Assembly (NCBI RefSeq): GCF_001006045.1
Contig: NZ_CP011267.1
Location: 62,001-126,000 of the forward strand
Reading direction: 5' to 3'
Source: Geoglobus ahangari
GTDB lineage: Archaea; Halobacteriota; Archaeoglobi; Archaeoglobales; Archaeoglobaceae
DNA length: 64,000 nt
Made by a program: the position numbers and the translations under genes. Within the stretch, counting starts at the first letter, position 1, and each line of letters begins with the position of its first letter. Shown in pieces: positions 60,875 through 64,000 of the stretch. The notes beneath the pieces are model-generated. The model ran no database searches, was not told the DNA's origin, and saw only the letters and a list, made by a program, of their open reading frames with translations.

Positions 60875-61144
60875 TCACTCTACGAGTTCAGCCTCAACTA
60901 TTCCGTCGTCGAACTTGACAGCTCTAACCCTTATTCTGGCCGGAACCTTCTTTCCGCCCCTCTCCCAGATTTTCTCGTTTATGCTCGCATCTATCCTCAC
61001 GTTTTCCGGCTCTGTCTTCATGTGCCTGCTGAGGAAGTTTCTAACGTACTTCACGGCTTTCTTCGCCCTGAGCCATCTGGGATACTTCTTCATCTTCTGC
61101 CTGAGACCTATCGTATACACCCTCTCAACCTCAACCTTCGCCAT
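60875..61144 (-). CDS. rpl31e: Ribosomal protein eL31
   Basis: 89 residues. Starts MAKVEVERVYTIGLRQ; RAKKAVKYVRNFLSRHMK and VRIDASINEKIWERGGKK are typical of L31e at the exit tunnel. ATG 61144 is chosen over 61153. Between rpl39e and eif6. Confidence 0.96.
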   Translation of the reverse strand: MAKVEVERVYTIGLRQKMKKYPRWLRAKKAVKYVRNFLSRHMKTEPENVRIDASINEKIWERGGKKVPARIRVRAVKFDDGIVEAELVE

Positions 61145-61154
61145 GGCCAACACC

Positions 61155-61307
61155 TCACACCTTCAGCTTCCTCGCTCTCCAGTGCCTCCTCTTGGGGCTG
61201 TAAATCACCCTCCTGTTCGTCTTCAGCGTTACCCAGATCGGGGCTCTCCTGTTCTGCTTGTAGAACTTCGCGAGCCTCCTCTTAACACCAACCGTCTTCT
61301 TCCCCAT
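61155..61307 (-). CDS. rpl39e: Ribosomal protein eL39
   Basis: 50 residues read directly: [19 protein letters not shown] at the start, then [13 protein letters not shown] and the tail [11 protein letters not shown]. This is the highly basic tunnel protein L39e. It lies between PDCD5 and rpl31e, its standard neighbour, with 8-10 nt gaps and a GGTGG ribosome site. Confidence 0.97.
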   Translation of the reverse strand: MGKKTVGVKRRLAKFYKQNRRAPIWVTLKTNRRVIYSPKRRHWRARKLKV

Positions 61308-61316
61308 CTAAACCAC

Positions 61317-61652
61317 CTACTTCCTGATGATTTTTGTCTCCCTCTTCTGGGGCATGGCCCTCCTCAAAATCTCCTTGAGCATCTCGTCACTTATCTTGCT
61401 CCTCAGCCTGCCCGACTGGGCAAGGGCTATGAGCTGATTCTCAACAGCCTCAGCAACCTCGGGATGAGCAAGCCTGATTCTCGTGAGCCTCTCCCTCGCC
61501 TCAGGCTCAAGGATAACCCTCAAAATTGCCTTCTTCTGCTCCTGGATCTTCCTGGCCATCTCCTCCTGTCTCGCGAGCTCCTCAAGCTCCTTCTGCCTCT
61601 GTGCCTGAAGTTCCATGAGCTTCCTTCTCCTTATTTCCTCTAAGTCGTCCAT
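61317..61652 (-). CDS. PDCD5/TFAR19-family DNA-binding protein
   Basis: 111 residues. Helical, with a disordered-looking Gln/Glu/Arg-rich N-terminus ([20 protein letters not shown]) and the conserved core [21 protein letters not shown] split by family turns, then [18 protein letters not shown]. Homologous to archaeal MTH1615-like proteins; proposed to bind DNA. Embedded in the ribosomal run between rps19e and rpl39e. ATG 61652 follows GAGGTGAG. Confidence 0.93.
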   Translation of the reverse strand: MDDLEEIRRRKLMELQAQRQKELEELARQEEMARKIQEQKKAILRVILEPEARERLTRIRLAHPEVAEAVENQLIALAQSGRLRSKISDEMLKEILRRAMPQKRETKIIRK

Positions 61653-61697
61653 GAACACTCACCTCACTGGAATTCGTTTTGAAGATAAAAAAGTTTT

Positions 61698-62147
61698 TCA
61701 GTACTTTGCGAGGGCCGGAATCTCCTTCTCCAGCTCCTTCTTTATCTCAGCGGCCACCTTGTCCAAGAAAGACCTGCCCTGAGGAGTTACGACCCTGCCC
61801 TCTTCCGTTCTCGCTACGAAGCCTGCCTTCTCGAGCTGCTGGAGAGCCTTCCTTATGATTGAGCCGCTTCCCTTCCTGAACTTCTCCGGCTTCACTCCTC
61901 TGTTCTTCCTTCCACCGTATGCTGTCCTGAGCCTCTCGATGCCCACGGGCCCGTTCACGTAAACCTTCCTGAACACCGCCGCGACCCTGTAGTACCACCA
62001 GTCCTCATGCTCCGGGCTCCTCTCCTTGTGCACTCCAGTCTTCACGTAGCTCGCCCACGCAGGTGGCTTGAATTCCTCCATCTCCTTGAGCCTCTCCGCG
62101 ACCCTCTCAATCAGCATGTTAGCGGGCACATCATACACCGTCGCCAT
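61698..62147 (-). CDS. rps19e: Ribosomal protein eS19
   Basis: 149 residues. Seen: [19 protein letters not shown], the [19 protein letters not shown] segment, [20 protein letters not shown] and a winged-helix C-terminus ([20 protein letters not shown]). Small-subunit head protein. Follows the YhbY-like gene by 3 nt. Confidence 0.97.
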   Translation of the reverse strand: MATVYDVPANMLIERVAERLKEMEEFKPPAWASYVKTGVHKERSPEHEDWWYYRVAAVFRKVYVNGPVGIERLRTAYGGRKNRGVKPEKFRKGSGSIIRKALQQLEKAGFVARTEEGRVVTPQGRSFLDKVAAEIKKELEKEIPALAKY

Positions 62148-62150
62148 CCG

Positions 62151-62390
62151 TCAACACCTCTTGAAAGTCAGAACAAAACCCCTAAAATCAACAAGCTCAC
62201 CGTTAACCTTCTCCGCGATCTCCATGGCGAGGGTTTTCCTGTCAGCCCCGCCCATGGTTATGTTCCTGAAGTTCCTCAGCATCCTGACCTTTACCATTCC
62301 CCTCTTCTCCAGAATGGTGTTGATTTCCCTGATCAGGTTATCGTTAATCCCCTTTTTGCCAACGTTGATCGTGATGACCCTGTCGCTCAT
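62151..62390 (-). CDS. YhbY/CRM-domain RNA-binding protein
   Basis: 79 residues. CRM fold: VGKKGINDNLIREINTILEKR, RMLRNFRNITMGGADRKTLA and LVDFRGFVLTFKR. YhbY proteins associate with pre-50S particles. First gene of the operon to ftsY. A TTTTAAAACC box on the minus strand (62413-62421) is about 27 nt from ATG 62390, so leaderless; the ORF start at 62408 would fall before the transcript. Confidence 0.88.
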   Translation of the reverse strand: MSDRVITINVGKKGINDNLIREINTILEKRGMVKVRMLRNFRNITMGGADRKTLAMEIAEKVNGELVDFRGFVLTFKRC

Positions 62391-62412
62391 GCGTTCCACA
62401 ATAAACATGTGG

Positions 62413-62421
62413 TTTTAAAAA
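62413..62421 (-). promoter_or_regulatory. TATA box of the yhbY-rps19e-ftsY operon
   Basis: TTTTAAAAC read on the minus strand, centred about 27 nt before the first start codon. No ribosome site precedes that codon. Confidence 0.55.
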
Positions 62422-62499
62422 TTTTGTGTAGGTGAATTCCGCTCCCTGCACCTTCAGAACTCCGAAAGCCATAAATTCACCGATTTTCAAGTTAGAAAC

Positions 62500-63018
62500 A
62501 TGCTCGGATATCTCTATCCCCTCAGGACTTATCTCGTTGTCGCCGGAACGATCGAAAACCCCAACCCCATGACAGCTGACTGGGTCGTTCCGCTGAGCTT
62601 CAACCCACCGATGCTCGGTGTCGCGATTGGAAAGACGAGGCACACGAGGAAGCTCATAGAGGAGCAGAAGGACTTCGTGATAGCCGTGCCGACAGTGGAG
62701 CTTCTGAAGGACGTGTGGGTCGCAGGCACGGTGAGCGGGGCTAAGGAGAGGAAGGCAGACAAAATGAGCGTGACATTCGTTGAGTCCCAGAAGGTGAAGG
62801 CTCCTTCCATTAAGGAGTGTCAGGCCAATCTGGAGTGCAGGGTCGTCAATGAGGTGGAGACGGGAGACCACATCTTCTTCGTGGGAGAGATAGTGAACGT
62901 GACCCACGGAGACGCGTTCTCCGACGGAAAGCCAGACACCAGGAACTACAAGTTCCTGATGCACGCATTCACGGGCTCGAACTTCACGTACCAGAGTGAC
63001 GAAATTCTTAAACCCTGA
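62500..63018 (+). CDS. Flavin reductase-like FMN-binding protein
   Basis: 172 residues. Flavoredoxin/flavin-reductase fold: start LYPLRTYLVVAGTIENPNPM, FMN-binding region ADWVVPLSFNPPMLGVAIGK (split by family turns), KDFVIAVPTVELLKDVWVAG, and FVGEIVNVTHGDAF. Could reduce flavin or Fe(III) chelates, as a related fold does in Archaeoglobus; not demonstrable here. A CATAAATTC box about 26 nt upstream indicates a leaderless message. Confidence 0.85.
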   Translation: MLGYLYPLRTYLVVAGTIENPNPMTADWVVPLSFNPPMLGVAIGKTRHTRKLIEEQKDFVIAVPTVELLKDVWVAGTVSGAKERKADKMSVTFVESQKVKAPSIKECQANLECRVVNEVETGDHIFFVGEIVNVTHGDAFSDGKPDTRNYKFLMHAFTGSNFTYQSDEILKP

Positions 63019-63033
63019 CTCCAACTTTTTTAC

Positions 63034-63249
63034 ATGAACCCCGTCAAGGTCTTCTCTGGCATTGCACTGATAGTTCTCGGTCTCATGCTGTACTCACTCT
63101 CCCAGATCCCGGCAGATAACGTAGAGTTTGCGGGAATCATCATGATCGGCCCCTTCCCGATACTCGTCGGAAACAGCGCTGGACTCATGGTCGCGATCCT
63201 GCTCATCGCTGCGATGCTCGTAATCCTCACGCTCTCGGCGAGGTGGTAG
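63034..63249 (+). CDS. DUF131-type membrane protein A
   Basis: 71 residues. Two spans (about 5-21 and 48-68) with a conserved loop GIIMIGPFPILVGNS. Matches the small archaeal TIGR00304/DUF131 membrane protein group of unknown function. Followed after one base by a second protein with the same loop signature. Confidence 0.78.
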   Translation: MNPVKVFSGIALIVLGLMLYSLSQIPADNVEFAGIIMIGPFPILVGNSAGLMVAILLIAAMLVILTLSARW

Positions 63250-63250
63250 G

Positions 63251-63574
63251 GTGCTCGAGTACATAGCCGTGGCGATGGTGGTTCTCGGGATCTACCTGCT
63301 GATCAAAGGACTGACTGAGGAGAGCAGAGCCCACCACAGCTTCCCGGAAAGAGAAATGTGGGAGAGGGAGCCGGAGTTCGAGGATCTGTATGAAAGGGAA
63401 TCGGTAGAGAGGGAATGGGGGGAGGATGAGAAAAAGGTAGAGGTCAAAGGCGGAGGGGTCGTGCTCATAGGCCCGATACCCATAGTCTTCGGGGATTCCA
63501 AATACGCGGTTTACGCTCTCATCCTTTCAATCGTGCTCATGCTTCTCGCTATAGCGCTCATGGTGAGAGTATGA
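63251..63574 (+). CDS. DUF131-type membrane protein B with charged insert
   Basis: 107 residues from GTG. Span 1 about 3-19, an acidic/basic insert of about 45 residues ([18 protein letters not shown]), the loop [15 protein letters not shown] and span 2 about 84-105. It is a diverged tandem paralogue of the preceding gene with an added soluble insert. The stop overlaps the next ATG (ATGA). Confidence 0.75.
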   Translation: MLEYIAVAMVVLGIYLLIKGLTEESRAHHSFPEREMWEREPEFEDLYERESVEREWGEDEKKVEVKGGGVVLIGPIPIVFGDSKYAVYALILSIVLMLLAIALMVRV

Positions 63575-64000
63575 TGGAGGAGAGGATTTACTACTTCGAG
63601 AAGCCCGGGAAGGAGAATACAGACGATGCGGTCAGGCTTGCGGTTGAGAGGGCTGTGGAGAGGGGAATAAGGTACATAGTCTTCGCCTCGTCCACAGGCT
63701 ACACCGCGAGGAAGGTTCTCGAGCATGCGAGGGGCAGGGACCTGAATCTGGTCTGCGTCACATACCACACCGGATTTTACGAGGAAGGAAAGAACAGTAT
63801 GGACGAGGAGACCGAGAGGTTTCTGAGGGAGAATGAGGTCAAGATAGTCAGGCAGAGTCACATGCTCAGCGGTGTGGAGAGGAGCATGAGCAGGAAGCTC
63901 GGAGGGGCGAGCAGGGTCGAGGCGATTGCCGAAGCTCTGAGAGCTTTGTTCGGGCACGGGCTGAAGGTGTGCGTTGAGATAGCCATAATGGCGGCAGACA
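63571..64000 (+). CDS. Pyruvate-kinase C-terminal-domain-like protein (cut by window edge)
   Basis: At least 143 residues, continuing past the right edge. Starts [39 protein letters not shown] and [20 protein letters not shown] match archaeal stand-alone proteins with the pyruvate kinase alpha/beta domain fold. No catalytic pyruvate kinase barrel is present. Function unknown. Coupled to the DUF131 pair. Confidence 0.8.
   Translation, partial: MMEERIYYFEKPGKENTDDAVRLAVERAVERGIRYIVFASSTGYTARKVLEHARGRDLNLVCVTYHTGFYEEGKNSMDEETERFLRENEVKIVRQSHMLSGVERSMSRKLGGASRVEAIAEALRALFGHGLKVCVEIAIMAAD

Overview
The window reads as chromosome of a hyperthermophilic euryarchaeon, most likely of the order Archaeoglobales (Archaeoglobus/Geoglobus-like; the genus is inference). 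Evidence: archaeal ribosomal proteins (L7Ae, S28e, L24e, S6e, L31e, L39e, S19e, LX), TFB, Orc1/Cdc6, FtsZ, Fen1, RNA polymerase subunit D with two 4Fe-4S motifs, an S-layer protein with a PGF-CTERM tail, coenzyme F420 and methanopterin genes (cofE, mptD), a siroheme-route heme gene and two sets of lactate-oxidation genes. Arg is mostly AGG/AGA. Genes are packed, often with ATGA/TGATG stop-start overlaps. I saw no rRNA, tRNA, CRISPR array or insertion sequence.

Layout: 1-2015 (-) ftsZ-secE-spt5-rpl11 (rpl11 cut by the edge). 2087-3445 (+) pyrC and a tiny ORF. 3480-3538 (+) a candidate H/ACA guide RNA. 3627-7719 (+) ppsA, a purine phosphoribosyltransferase, dph2 and a Cys-rich small protein. 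7835-13512 (+) rps13-rps4-rps11-rpoD, a zinc-ribbon protein, a nucleotidyltransferase-like protein, a biotin carrier, an NTPase and trm1. 13490-16415 (-) fen1-moaB-orc1 and a membrane protein. 16527-17582 (+) a BioD/DRTGG protein. 17577-23944 (-) an EMAP-domain protein, a methyltransferase, rps6e-infB-ndk-rpl24e-rps28e-rpl7ae, ilvC and moaC. 24016-37024 (+) a sugar nucleotidyltransferase, a radical SAM protein, gar1-tfb, a lactate/glycolate oxidase pair, an AhbC-like enzyme, alaS-cofE, an ATP-grasp protein and a TIM-barrel protein. 37021-43443 (-) a Cys-rich peptide, a PAC2 protein, nop10, aIF2alpha, the S-layer gene and pycB. 43545-50372 holds thiDN, mptD (+), metG, a DUF4143 ATPase, rpiA and surE. 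50504-53069 (+) a histidine kinase and amrS. 53029-54376 (-) a half-size MFS protein, guaAA and a small protein. 54439-58510 (+) lutACB-like genes and ATP-dependent DNA ligase. 58581-62390 (-) yhbY-rps19e-PDCD5-rpl39e-rpl31e-eif6-LX-pfdA-ftsY. 62500-64000 (+) a flavin reductase, two DUF131-type membrane proteins and a partial pyruvate-kinase-C-like gene.

How the parts fit: most genes serve translation, RNA modification, transcription and replication. Three of the four H/ACA pseudouridylation proteins (L7Ae, Gar1, Nop10) are here with a candidate guide RNA. Central carbon flow is represented by lactate oxidation, PEP synthase and a two-part pyruvate/oxaloacetate carboxylase whose biotin carrier lies about 30 kb from its transferase subunit. 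Many first genes carry a TATA box about 24-28 nt before the start codon and no Shine-Dalgarno, suggesting leaderless mRNAs, while genes inside operons have GGAGG/GGTGG-type sites.

Most notable: (i) a 98-nt purine-rich repeat read in two frames as the basic tail of Gar1 and the charged N-terminus of TFB; (ii) the H/ACA RNA with K-loop, guide pocket and ACA box; (iii) the region upstream of the S-layer gene, with a palindromic TATA box between two structured elements, one with pseudoknot topology; (iv) a composition break inside the S-layer gene.
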